From the NCBI GenBank assembly GCA_002179805.1, contig NAVB01005143.1:1-10201 (forward strand): a stretch of 10,201 bases of DNA. The letters run 5' to 3'. The DNA comes from Acanthamoeba lenticulata. Its lineage: Eukaryota > Discosea > Longamoebia > Acanthamoebidae. The notes beneath the pieces were generated by a model. It did no database searches and was not told the origin of the DNA. It worked only from the letters and a program-made list of their open reading frames with translations. Below, piece by piece: positions 1 to 9,400 of this stretch; the stretch's first letter is position 1, and every line of letters starts with the position of its first letter. The translations under genes were made by a program, and so were the position numbers.

Positions 1-546
1 AAGGGGCTCCTGGGTAACTGGCTGACCATCGTCTGCGGGCCACGGATCCCCAGGTCATACCCGCTCCGCGTCCTCTCCGCGCCCTGCCCCCCCCCCACAA
101 TTCCCTCCGTCTGCACACCTGATGTGCGATGGCGCCTGACGGACTGTTGGCTTTGGGGGCGGGGGGGGGGAACACGCAACAGCAATTTTGACTTCAGGAG
201 CTTCGTGGACGAGGCCGAGCAGAAGAAGTGCCGAAGGAAAGCCTGGCCCGGACGAAAACGAAAAGACACTTCGGGTACGCCGCCAACCTAGCCTGCAATC
301 CCGCTTCTCACTTTTATTTGACGATGAATGGTGATGACGCATACAGGCGAGGAGCGGAAGTCGACCAAGCGAAAGACGGCCAAGGTGAAGGAGAGGGAGA
401 ACGGCGACTTTGAGCTCGAGGAGATGGAGAAGGGGCAGCGAGAAAACGGCGTCACCAAAGCATCTGGAAAGCAGAACAAAGCCAAGGGCAAGGAGGGGCG
501 AACAGAAGATGGCAAGGGAGACTACAGTACCAGCAATACCAACTAG
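1..546 (+). CDS. 3' end of an unidentified gene with a lysine-rich tail (partial)
   Basis: I do not recognise this protein. The last two exons are supported. Exon 198-274 follows acceptor TTCAG and ends at donor GTACGC. Exon 347-546 follows acceptor ATACAG and ends in TAG. The phases match (G|GC), giving a tail that begins SFVDEAEQKKC and continues through EERKSTKRKT and FELEEMEKGQ to the end YSTSNTN. The tail is about 90 residues, rich in Lys, Glu and Arg, and predicted disordered. Its basic clusters (KCRRKAWPGRKRK, KSTKRK) could be nuclear-localisation or membrane-proximal signals. The first exon is uncertain. It ends either at 53 (frame reading GNWLTIVCGPRIPR, donor GTCATA) or at 13 (better donor GTAACT); both leave phase 2 to join at 198. 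The intron before 198 holds a C-run and a G-run. The gene starts outside the window, so no function can be given. Confidence 0.5.
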
Positions 547-727
547 GGGTGAGCCTCACAACCGCCTGCTCCTCACCACCACGAGGGGTCTTCTTGTACA
601 AAACAACAAAAAGAAAAAGCTTTAAATTTAATTTTAAAATACAACTAAAACAAAAACAAAAACAAAAACTAAAACTAAAACTAAAACTAAAACTAAAACT
701 AAAACAAAAAACGAAGATTGCTCCTGG
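547..727. other. Intergenic region and putative cyclin C 5' UTR/promoter
   Basis: This 181 bp gap lies between the stop of the left-hand gene and the cyclin C ATG. It changes abruptly from GC-rich to A-rich sequence at about 600. It must hold the 3' end of one transcript and the 5' end of the next. I see no convincing TATA box and no canonical AATAAA on the plus strand. The main visible structure is the AAAACT array described separately. Confidence 0.6.
646..712. repeat. A-rich hexanucleotide microsatellite (AAAACT)n
   Basis: Six exact tandem AAAACT units occupy 665-700. On the left they are preceded by CAAAAA-type units (about 651-668), and on the right they end in AAAACAAAAAACG. The array stops about 16 bp before the cyclin C ATG, so it probably lies in the 5' UTR or core promoter. 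Read on the minus strand it is (AGTTTT)n. It resembles slippage-derived simple sequence and encodes nothing obvious. Confidence 0.9.
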
Positions 728-2108
728 ATGGCGGCCAGCTTTTGGAGCTCGTCTCATGAGTGCGTCCACCCCACATGGAAGGGCAAGGAGGGGAGTTCCT
801 GGGTGGCCTTGTACTCATTCGTGGGGATAAAGCACATGGCTCGTGGGGAAGGACAAAATCTTGAACTGCAACCCCAACGATCGGAGCTACCTCTCCCATG
901 ACGAAGTGACCAAAGCCAAGATCTACTTTTGTGATGGTGCTGCACTTCCCTCTTTCCACAGTGCCCTCTAAGCCTGACTGGGCCGCATGCAGTCATCCAG
1001 CACATGGGAAAGAAGTTGCACCTCCGCCAGCGTGTGGTGGCCACCGCCAGCATCTACTTTCGCCGTCTGTATCTCACGTACGGCCCTGCTCCTGCCACCC
1101 CCCCCCCCGGTGGCACACGCAGGCCACTTGGCTCGTGTGACGTTGAGCTCCCTCCTCAACCTGCTGCTCACCAAGCTCGCCGCGTGCAGGAACAGCTTTG
1201 TGGAGTACGACCCACGGCTGTTCGCGCCTGGGTGCCTGTACCTGGCCTCCAAGATCGAAGAGTGCATGACCCACGCCAAGCAATTCGCCTCCCAGGCCAG
1301 CGAAATCAGTTCCTCCCTGCCCCCTATGTTTGCTGCTTGTCCTGTCGACTTCTCCTCACGCGCAGCGGGAGTGCAGTGAAGAACAACTGGCCGTACTCGA
1401 TGAGCGAGATCCTCGAGAGCGAGTACTTTATCATGGAGGAGATGAACTTCAAAATGGTTCGTCCGTGTTGTCTCCCATCGTAATCCTTTCCGGTCCACCG
1501 ACTCCACATGAGTAGCGTATTCATCCACATGCCATCACCAGATCGTGTACCACCCGTACCGGGCTCTCACGCAATACACCAGCGACGCCGGGTTAGGCCC
1601 ATCCTTCCTCGAGAACGCCTGGTATGCCCGGACCGACCGCCCCCGTGCATGCGTGCGTCGCGTGCTCATGCTGGCGTGGTTGGGGGGATGGCATGTCAGG
1701 TATCTGGTGAACGACTCCTACCGGACGGACGTGATGCTGATGTATCCGCCGCACATCGTGGTGCTGGCCGCCATGGTCATGGTCGCGCACAAGGACGGCG
1801 TGAACCTCCGACCATGGCTGGCCACCCTCAACGTCGACATGAAGGATGTACGTCACACGCGACCGGCCTCTTGTCTGCCGGTCTTTGGACTATGGAGGCG
1901 CTTACACGCACACACACACACGCGTCCATGACAGGTGTGGGCGGTGGTGGAGACGTTGTTGGACCTGTACATAGTGTGGAACAAGATGAGCGACGACGAA
2001 ATCTCGTCGATCCTCAACAAGATCGGCACCAAGTGGGAGGAGAAGAAGAATCCACCGGCGTCGCTCGACGTCAAGCCTCCCGCCCTGCAAAACATCACGA
2101 CCGGTTGA
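728..2108 (+). CDS. CCNC: Cyclin C, Mediator CDK8-module subunit
   Basis: Cyclin C binds CDK8/CDK19 and regulates transcription within the Mediator kinase module in the nucleus. Eight exons join in phase: 728-759, 833-936, 993-1077, 1190-1308, 1377-1456, 1542-1621, 1700-1847, 1935-2108 (822 nt, 273 aa; human is about 283). The protein starts MAASFWSSSH, the family's N-terminal signature. The first cyclin fold carries RQRVVATA at residues 57-64 and LASKIEE at 92-98. The second fold begins near IVYHPYRAL (141-149) and includes VNDSYRTDV and YPP. The C-terminus ends NITTG. The splice choices are supported by gapless similarity to human cyclin C, for example YFCDVIQHMG across intron 2 and LTNSFVEYDP across intron 3. 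Introns are 73, 56, 112, 68, 85, 78 and 87 bp, all GT-AG. The ATG at 728 is the only start that gives the FWxSSH motif. The gene converges on the SCYL2-like gene, 101 bp from its stop. Confidence 0.93.
1909..1921. repeat. (CA)n microsatellite in cyclin C intron 7
   Basis: A pure CA run lies in the 87 bp intron (1848-1934), about 13 bp before the ACAG acceptor. A similar CA/TA stretch occurs at about 4652-4669, inside a SCYL2 intron. Confidence 0.85.
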
Positions 2109-2209
2109 CGTTGTAGAGCTTCAACCGAGCAACAAAAACCTTTATGTTTGTATTATTTGTCTCTCGGCTCCTAGTAGAGCGACGTGCGCGCTGCACGCGA
2201 GCTCTTCTC
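2109..2209. other. Convergent 3' intergenic region (cyclin C / SCYL2)
   Basis: These 101 bp separate the stop codons of two convergent genes and must contain both polyadenylation sites unless the transcripts overlap. The minus strand has an A-rich stretch (AATAATAC, AACATAAAG) at about 2139-2157. The plus strand is T-rich there (TATTATTTG). No exact AATAAA is present on either strand. Confidence 0.6.
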
Positions 2210-5200
2210 TTAGAGGAGCGACGTCGAGTTGTCCAGTGGTGGCCGCACGCCTGATGCGCCTGGTGGCGGCGCGCCGAGGAACTGGCCTGTCTGCGGCGCT
2301 CCTCGCAGAGGTTGGAGCGGCTGCTGGTATGGCTGAGCTGACTGTTACATGCGTACCAGTGAGCTGCTCCTCTTCGGCGCAAAGGAACTTGAGTGGCAAG
2401 TATGTATTTACATACCAGAGGTTGGAGAGGTTGCGAGATGGTGGTGGAGCCGAGCCCCGGCGTCAACGGGGCGGCCAACGAAGGCGCCAGGGTGGCCGGA
2501 TGGCTGGCGCGCGGTGGCGTGGGGAAGCCGACGGATCCAGACCTCGCCGAGCGCGAGCCCGCAGCAGCTGGTGGCTGCGGGTGCGGTAGCCCCATGGGGA
2601 GCGTGAGCGTACCCGCCGCCAAAGGACCTGTCACAGGTGCAGAAACTTGTGGCGCCGATGGCTGCGTCAGCGCGGGCAGGGCGCTCGGGGCAGCAGTAGC
2701 AGTGTGGGACGAGGGGAAGGGCCCGCCATGCAGGGAGAGCGAAGCAAAGGGCCCTCCCAGCGACGCAGCGCCGTCATAGTTGGACGGCGCGCCGGCGGGC
2801 ATCGACGGCGAAGAGGCGTGTACAGGCGGGGGGCCGTGGGAACGAGCACGGTCAGCGGCTTTCTTGACGCTCTCCGACGCGACAACGGCCTCAAAGTCGG
2901 CTTCGGCATTGAGGGCCCCGTTGGGCTGGGCCGCCTGTTGCTGCTCGGTTGCTGCGGTGATGCGCTTGAGCCGCGCCTCGGCGACGCGGTCCACCATGCC
3001 CTTGATCCGCTCCGCCACGAACCCCACCTGCACCCAGCAGCGGCAGCACAGCCCCCGCGCCCGCACGACGACTGAGGAGGCCGGTCTCGGCGAGTGGAGA
3101 AGGAGCGGTGGCCTGTGGACGCACTTCTTTAGCGCCGAGCTGCGGCTCGAGGAGGAGCGGCGAGACAAAGGGCAGAATGCGGGCTGCCGTGATCTCGATT
3201 CCCACCTTCTCCGCGATCAGGTCGTACACGACGAGGCAGCGCATCTGTTCTCCACCCCCATGTCAGAGCCAGACCCCCGCGCAAGGCAGGGGGGACAGAA
3301 GTGGACGCACTAGCGTTGGCGCAGAGCGGTCGATGGCAAGGCAGGTGTCGACCATCCCCAACACGCGCTCGGCGACGGTCGACTTGTCCACAATCTCGAC
3401 CACGTCTACATCGTCCTCCAACCCCCAAATTGCAGTCAGCGCGAGGCGTGGTCCAGAGGAGGGCAGCGGGTCAGAGAGCGGACCTTTGAGGGTGATGAGA
3501 ATGCGCGCGCGGATGGGCTCCAACCGGGTGTGGGCCATGAGGTGCTCCAGGCGCGGCACAATAAGGTCGCGCACCGCCGCGACTTCGAAAACGCGCATTG
3601 CCTGCGTTCCGGCCGTGGTGAGCCGCGGGAGTGAAGCGGTGGGGTGACGAGGGAGAGAGGGATAGAGGACCTTGGGCAGCTGCTTGAGGGCCTCCTCGTT
3701 GAGCTTTGGGTTGGGCGCCTCCAGCGCACGGATGACCAGCGGCACCAAATCTGCAGAGATGATTGGTCGTTGAGCACAAGAACGAACGTGAACTCGAACC
3801 CTCAAAGGTATCGTACATTGGGTGGCGTCGCCAGGTGGCGCCAGCTTGGCCAGCGTCTCGAGCTCGCCCAGCAATAGGAGCACGCCTGTGCCACACGTCG
3901 CCGGCTTTGAGAAAAACCAAAAACAATAGAACAACAAAACATAAAGTAAACCAATAAACAAAGGAGAAGAGGAGGAGAGGCGCACAGGGGAGGGGGGCCT
4001 CGGGGGTGATGAGCGGGAGGAGGGCCGGGAGGACGATCCGCGAGAACTCGGACGCCGTCAGACAGGTGCGCGAAGAGGCCAGCACGCTCTGCAGCACCAG
4101 CGCCTGCAGCTCTCCTTCGCTCCGGGCCTGGTGCCCCGAAACAACGATAATGGCAACAGGTGTTTGCGTCAGCGTCAGCCGCGGCGTCGACAAGCCAGTG
4201 CGTCCATAGGCCAGGCGGTACCAGTTCGCCCAACAGCGAGGCGATGATCTTGTCCTTGATCAGGCGCGGCGAGAAGCGGGGCAGGACCGAGGCCAGGCCC
4301 TTGAAGAACTTGAGCTTGCTCGCTTGGTCCTGCGATGGTCACATCTCGGTTGAGGTCATACTCGGAGCGACGGCGGTCAAAGGGGGCATTTACCTTGGTG
4401 ATGAGGTCGTTGAGAAAGACCAGCGCCAGGAGCAGCGTGTCCTTGAAGTAGGCACTCTCCAGGAACGTGCGCACCTCTGCGTCCCTCCCCCCCCCACCAC
4501 CACCACACGGATTCACGGAAAAATGCACAAGAGGCCACGCCTGCGAGTGAGAGGGCCCGGAATCACTTTTCTTCTTCTTCTTCGGAAGAGGTACCGGGCC
4601 GTTGGTGTGGCTGTTCGGAGAGCATCTGCCGCAGAGGGTCTACACGCCTCCCCACATATACACACACACGGACTCAGGGGTGAGCCCATCCCCACGCACG
4701 CATGATCAAGACAGAGGGAGAGAGAGGGAGAGAGGAGGCACCCCGCAGCGAGTCCGGGAACTGGCTCCAGTCCATGGTCCGCAGGCGCTCGACGACGGCC
4801 TGATCGCACCGCCCGCCCACGTCAGGCGCCTTCGTGCACGAAGCTTTCTTTGGAGGTGAGGAGGGCGTACGCGGTGGGTGAGAAGGTTGTTGCGGGTGGA
4901 GGGGGGCGGCCGGCGGGTGTGCAGCTGCCAGGCCACCATGGCCAGGCTCCACACGTCGGTGGCCGGGTCCCAGTGGCCGTGGACCGCCTCCGGGGCTGCG
5001 CGGGGCCTCTAGTGAGCCAACGAGGCAAAGACGGCTGTTGGAAGAAGAGGAGAGAGCGGCGTGCCCATGTAGTCCAGGTTGGGCGACACGCGGAATGGCG
5101 GCTTGTAGTCAAACTCGCGGTAGTCGAGCCGGAGCGGGTCACCGGCTTGGCGGGCCGACAGGAACAACCCAAAGTGAAACCCGGCCAGCTTCCACATGCC

Positions 5201-6298
5201 CTTTGGAGCGCCATGATCATCATCAACCATTTGTAGGACGAGTCGAGCGTCAGCGCAGAGGAGCACCGGAGAGGGCAGGAGAGAGAAGATGGACAGAAAA
5301 AGACCTTTTGCGTGAGGAAGATGCTTTCTGGGCACACGTTGCGGTGCACGATGCGCGCGTGGCCATGCAGGAAAGCCAGTCCCTCGGCCAGTTCCAGGAG
5401 GCCCAGCTTGGCCTGGTCCACACGATTGCGTCAGGGCACATGGTGGAGCCGCCACCAGGTGCATGCCCGCTTCTGCGGGAGAGAGAGAAGAAGGCTACCT
5501 CGAGGGGGTCGAGCTCAAAGTTCTCCAGGGCCGCTGGCACCTTGGGCAAGCCCGTGAAGTCCCGCAGCACTGGTGGGCAGTGTTGAGTGCGCAGGCATAG
5601 CTGACGAGTGAAAGACGAGGGAGAAATTGAGGGAAGGGGGGCACGAACCATTGGCCAGGGAGGCAAAGATGGGCTCTGTCTGCGCGACGAGCAACGCCCT
5701 GGTCTCCATGAGAGGCTGCAGCACTCGCACCACTGTTTGGGGGGGAGGGACAGGTGCAAAGTCAGGTCAAGCATTCTGCCTCGGCCTCACCCGGCAGAGC
5801 ACAGCGAGGAACAGCGGAGGCGCCACGATGGTGTACCGTTGGGATGAACGAGGCGACTGAGGTTGGTCACCTGCGCGCGTGTGTGTGCAGTGGCTAGGGT
5901 GTGGGTGCTGCGCACATGCAATCTGGGAAGGAAGAATGGCATAGGTACGTCTGCTCGCAGCATCGCCAGTACAGCTTCTTGCACGTCGCGAGGGTGCTTC
6001 TCGAGCTGCTTCTTTTCAAAAACCTGGGGTGTAGTGCCCTTGAGGTCAGCTCTCCGGCACCTCATTCCTGCACAGCAAACCAGCTGCATACCCAAATGGA
6101 CATAGGCTCGCCAGTTTCCTTCTTCTTTGCTGTGTAGATCTTCCTGCATGTCCCCCCCCCAAGAAATCGCGAGAGCGATGAGGAGGATGCACAACCTAAT
6201 CGCTGGCGGCCCGGTGGCAGGGCGAACCATATCCCCTCAGGCCCACCCGTCGCCACTACGGGCCCGACGTCGTGCTCTCGCTCCAGCTGGTTCCCCAT
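2210..6298 (-). CDS. SCYL2: SCY1-like pseudokinase, SCYL2/CVAK104 type
   Basis: SCYL2 proteins act with clathrin and adaptors in trans-Golgi and endosomal traffic. I joined 21 exons in phase: 6298-6228, 6143-6092, 6023-5949, 5870-5837, 5732-5649, 5569-5499, 5412-5305, 5200-5065, 4995-4871, 4799-4742, 4639-4595, 4476-4394, 4329-4222, 4127-3986, 3885-3817, 3750-3671, 3601-3484, 3405-3311, 3244-3125, 3027-2416, 2332-2210 (2409 nt, 802 aa; human is about 929). Residues 8-310 form the kinase-like domain (ATGGPEGIWKIY, EPIFASLANVL, GLLELAEGLAFLH, YMAPEAV). HEAT-like repeats follow at about 315-590 (FFKGLASVLPRF, IDRSAPTLM, closely matching plant SCYL2). The tail at about 590-802 is rich in Pro, Ser and Ala and ends DNSTSLL. 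The catalytic residues are lost: W at the beta-3 Lys, HRN for HRD, HFG for DFG. All introns are GT-AG except intron 8, which is GC-AG. The start is uncertain because an upstream 5' exon is possible. The last acceptor could also be 12 bp further downstream. Confidence 0.9.
2306..2427. repeat. 12-bp direct repeats flanking the last SCYL2 intron
   Basis: CAGAGGTTGGAG (plus-strand reading) occurs at 2306-2317 and again at 2416-2427. One copy is the end of SCYL2 exon 20 and the other lies near the start of exon 21. They encode the repeated peptide QPLQPL on each side of the 83 bp intron at 2333-2415. Confidence 0.85.
2400..2415 (-). promoter_or_regulatory. Hairpin-forming 5' splice site of SCYL2 intron 20
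   Basis: The first 16 nt of the intron on the minus strand read GTATGTAAATACATAC. The arms GTATGT and ACATAC are perfect complements around an AAAT loop, so the donor itself could be sequestered in the RNA. That such a fold regulates splicing is inference only. Confidence 0.4.
4996..5064 (-). other. GC-AG intron 8 of SCYL2
   Basis: Exon 8 ends ATGG and is followed by GCACGC; exon 9 begins CCCCGGAG after CGCGCAG. The join restores the conserved YMAPEAV motif (APE) in phase. No GT donor near this position gives a correct frame, so a 69 bp GC-AG intron is the simplest reading. A single-base assembly error (GTACGC read as GCACGC) is the main alternative. Confidence 0.7.
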
Positions 6299-6474
6299 CT
6301 GCTTCGCTGTGCTTGCTCCGACCACACTCCACGACGACAGGTTCGTGCGCAGCGGGCGGAATGCCAAGCATTTGGCTGACCTCACCACCCCGGCAAGCAG
6401 CAAGAAGAAGTAACACAAGCAGGAATCACCACATGAATCTCTTCAACAGTAATGGGGCGCATCACAGGCGTGGA
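6299..6474 (-). other. NOC4-SCYL2 intergenic region with small upstream ORF
   Basis: These 176 bp lie between the NOC4 stop and the chosen SCYL2 ATG and should hold the NOC4 polyadenylation site and the SCYL2 5' end. A 26-codon ORF starting MRPITVEE runs from 6462 to 6382. It contains a good donor, GTGAGG, at 6385. Splicing from there to the AAG acceptor at 6312 would continue in frame into the SCYL2 start, so this may be a 5' exon or a uORF. No similarity supports either. Confidence 0.35.
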
Positions 6475-9400
6475 TCACTCCAGGGCCCAGTCCGACTGGA
6501 AGGAGTCTGACGGGGAAAAGAGTGTCTCCTGAGGCTGGTAGGCCAAGGCCGCCGTCGACTTTGTCTTCTTCTTCGCATGAGCCTCAAACAACTACGGCGT
6601 GGGATAGAAAGCAAAGCGCTTGGTGAGACCAAGCTCGAACAGGACCACCAGATGAAAGGAGAGGGAGCGGAACGAGAAGGGGGAAAGGGGTACCGAGAGA
6701 TAGGAGAGGTCGAGGAAGTCCTCGAGCTCGAACGGCTGCTTCACGAGCGGGTCGTCAAAGATCTTGGCCAGCTTGCTCACCTGCGGCACGTAGTGGTGCT
6801 GCAGGGCCTTGAGTTCCCACAGGGAGCTCTTGATGGCGTGGCACTTTTGCGGGTCGAGCTCCTCAAACACGAACGGATCGCTGCCAGCCGAGCCAGCGTG
6901 CAGATACCGCCCCAGCGCGGCCTCGTCCTCCTCGATAGGCCCCTTGTTCGCGGGTGCCGGCACAGCAGCCTTCTTCTCCTCCTCTTCCTCCTTCTCCGCC
7001 GGCGCTGCAGCAGCGTCGTCATCCTTGACCTCGGAGGCTTCTTCGAGCTCTCCATTCTTCTGCTCCTGCTCCTCCTTCTGCTGCTGTTGCTGTTGGGCTC
7101 CGCCTCGTCGCCTCCTTCGCCTCTTCTTCACCTGCCCCTCGCCCTGTGTGGCCTCGCCGTTGGCCTCGCTCTTCTCCTCGGGCGCCGCTGCAGCCCCTTC
7201 GGTGGCCTCGCCATCGTCGTTGTCGTTTTCTCGCTTGCGCTTCTTGCCCTCGGCGTCGTCACCGTTCAGCATGAGCACAGCCGAGTCGTCGCCGTTGAGC
7301 GCGGCCTCTGCGTCTGAGCCCAGAAGCAGGACGGGGCCCGCTTGCTGCTTTCCCGCTCCCGTCGCTGGCCCAAGAAGAAACAGAATAAAAAATACAAAAT
7401 AAAAAAAATACAAAATAAAAAAGGTCAGTCTCGGCGAGACAAGAAGAAAGATAAGCGAGAAGACATACGTTTCCTGGGGTCGTCGGGCAGGAGGTTGCCG
7501 CTGTGGGCCGTGGGGTCACCGTGATGGATCATGATCTGGAGCTGCTGATGCCTCTTGAGCATGTTGTAGGCGAAGGCGATCACAAAGAGGGCGCCCGACG
7601 GAGGCGCGTGCAGGGCCATCCGCGCCAGTCGCTTCACAAAGGCCGCGACCAGGTAGGCCGGCAGATGCCTGTGCGCGTTTTCAGCGTGCGCGGGAGTGAG
7701 TTGGTTGGAAGTGTGGTCTCACCCTCATCCAGGCGCGAGTCGGTCACGTACGAGGACTTGAGGAACACGTTGACAAGCTTGAAGAACTTGGCCCGGTACT
7801 TGACGTGGAAGATGTTGGGCTGGAACAAGCTGTACAGCTTCTTGTAGAACTCGGGATAGTCCCTGTCGATGACGACGACGAAGACGGGCGACGGTCAGCC
7901 CAGAACCAGTGAACAGGACAATCAACATGAACAAGAGCTCGCGGGGAGGCTGGTACAGGTTGTGCTTAGTGATGAGGATGAAGAGACCGTGCAGAGCGTA
8001 GAGCGAGATGACGCCGCCTTCGTCGTACGAGTCCTTCAGGAAATCGAGCAGCCGGATGGGCTGCGTCATGCACGGCAGGATGTGGGTATCCATCCGGCGC
8101 AGGACATCCTATTTTTTACGTGCAGACACCAACATAAGAGGCGGCAATAACAGGGCAGAGAGGACATAGAGAGAGAAGCAGACCTTGTAGATGGGAGTGG
8201 TCAGCGGGAGTGAGAGGAAGGCGAGCAGGCACGACTCAAAGACTGTCTTGTAGCCCGTAACAAACTTGACGGCCAAGTTGCCGCGACGCTTCTTGGCGCG
8301 CTGCTTGACAGCGACGCGGTGCTTCTCCCGCTTGAGCTCCTCGCTCAGGAACGCATTATTCTAAACATATTAATCAGAAAATAAATTATAAATTTGCATC
8401 AATTAGAAAAAGCAAAACAAAACAATGTTTGGGCAGCCTGGCAAGGAGGAGGAAGCTGTACCTTGGCCTTCTTCTTCTGCTTATTGGTGACGCGAGCGAT
8501 CTCAGGCAGCTGACCGGCGGCCTCAGTGACCGGGATCCAGAAGGAGGTGATCTCGCTATCGGACGTGGGCAGCTTCACCTTCTGCAGGAGGAGGTACATG
8601 GCGGTCACATCGTCCGCAGGCCCAGTCTTTGCGCCTCGGAGGGCAGCCTTCTTCAATTGGCACGCCTCCCTGTTTGTCGTGAAGCAGCCCGGCAATCAGC
8701 GTTGTCCGGAAAGCGCCGTAAAGACAACAGGACGGCCGTACTTGAGGGACTTGAGGGTGTAGTAGCGGATGTCATAGTACTTGGCCAAGAACTTGGTGAC
8801 AAACAGGGTAAACAGACCGGTCTCGTTGCCGTTGCTCTCTCGAAGCACGTTCTCTGAGGCGGTGGCAGATGCGTGCGTGAGCCCTCAACCCGCGAACCCC
8901 AAACGCCAAGGGTGGGCGAGAATGGGCAAGCAACGCACCGATGATGTGCGCAAAGTGCTTAAAAGGGAACGTGTATTCCGAGTTGGCTGTGTTCTGGATG
9001 GTGGTCTTCTTCTGCAAAAACTCCAGCACTACCTTCAACGCCGTCGCCTAAGGGGAAAAGGCACCAAACGGAGAAGCGTTAGCGGCCTGCATCGGAAAAA
9101 AAAAACAAAGTGCTGTGGCGTGGCAGAGACAGACCTTGACTTGGTCGTGACGGTGAACAAGGAGGCCGATGAGGACACTCACAAAGCGCTTGAAGTGGGC
9201 ACGTGCGGCGGTCTTGCGTTCGTCTTTGGCCAGCGTCTTGGGACCTTCCTTGCGGGCCCCCAAGTCTAACACCTGCTTGCTTATCAGATGCGTGAAGACA
9301 CGCTGCAGCGCTCGCACGGTGTTGTAGGTCACCGTTGAGGTCGAGTTGACGTCCTGTTGTGCAGCAACGGGAAGAATGAGCATTCCAAAACGACGGAGAT

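Noticed and set aside
646..712. Interstitial telomere repeat on the minus strand (AGTTTT)n
   Set aside because: The unit lacks the G-cluster of known TTAGGG- or TTTAGGG-type telomeres and merges into simple A-rich sequence, so slippage is simpler.
452..769. Minus-strand Phe/Ser/Cys-rich small protein
   Set aside because: It is the reverse translation of the AAAACT repeat and has no other coding support.
1508..2116. Plus-strand 202-residue ORF over cyclin C
   Set aside because: It is in a different frame from the conserved cyclin C exons and crosses their introns.
2095..3168. A single 357-residue minus-strand protein
   Set aside because: Its N-terminal part contains the 97 bp intron 19 and its C-terminal part reads through intron 20. 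The middle is SCYL2 exon 20.
3263..3985. One uninterrupted 240-residue exon
   Set aside because: The frame runs through three introns. Only the spliced version aligns without gaps to SCYL2.
4480..4528. Gly-rich coding segment before EVRTFLES on the minus strand
   Set aside because: The run is the polypyrimidine/C-rich tract of intron 11. The acceptor GACGCAG and the phase-1 join to QRP fit the family.
6577..7317. Plus-strand leucine-rich membrane protein (LLLLLFLLL runs)
   Set aside because: It is the antisense shadow of the Glu/Lys/Gln codons in NOC4 exon 10.
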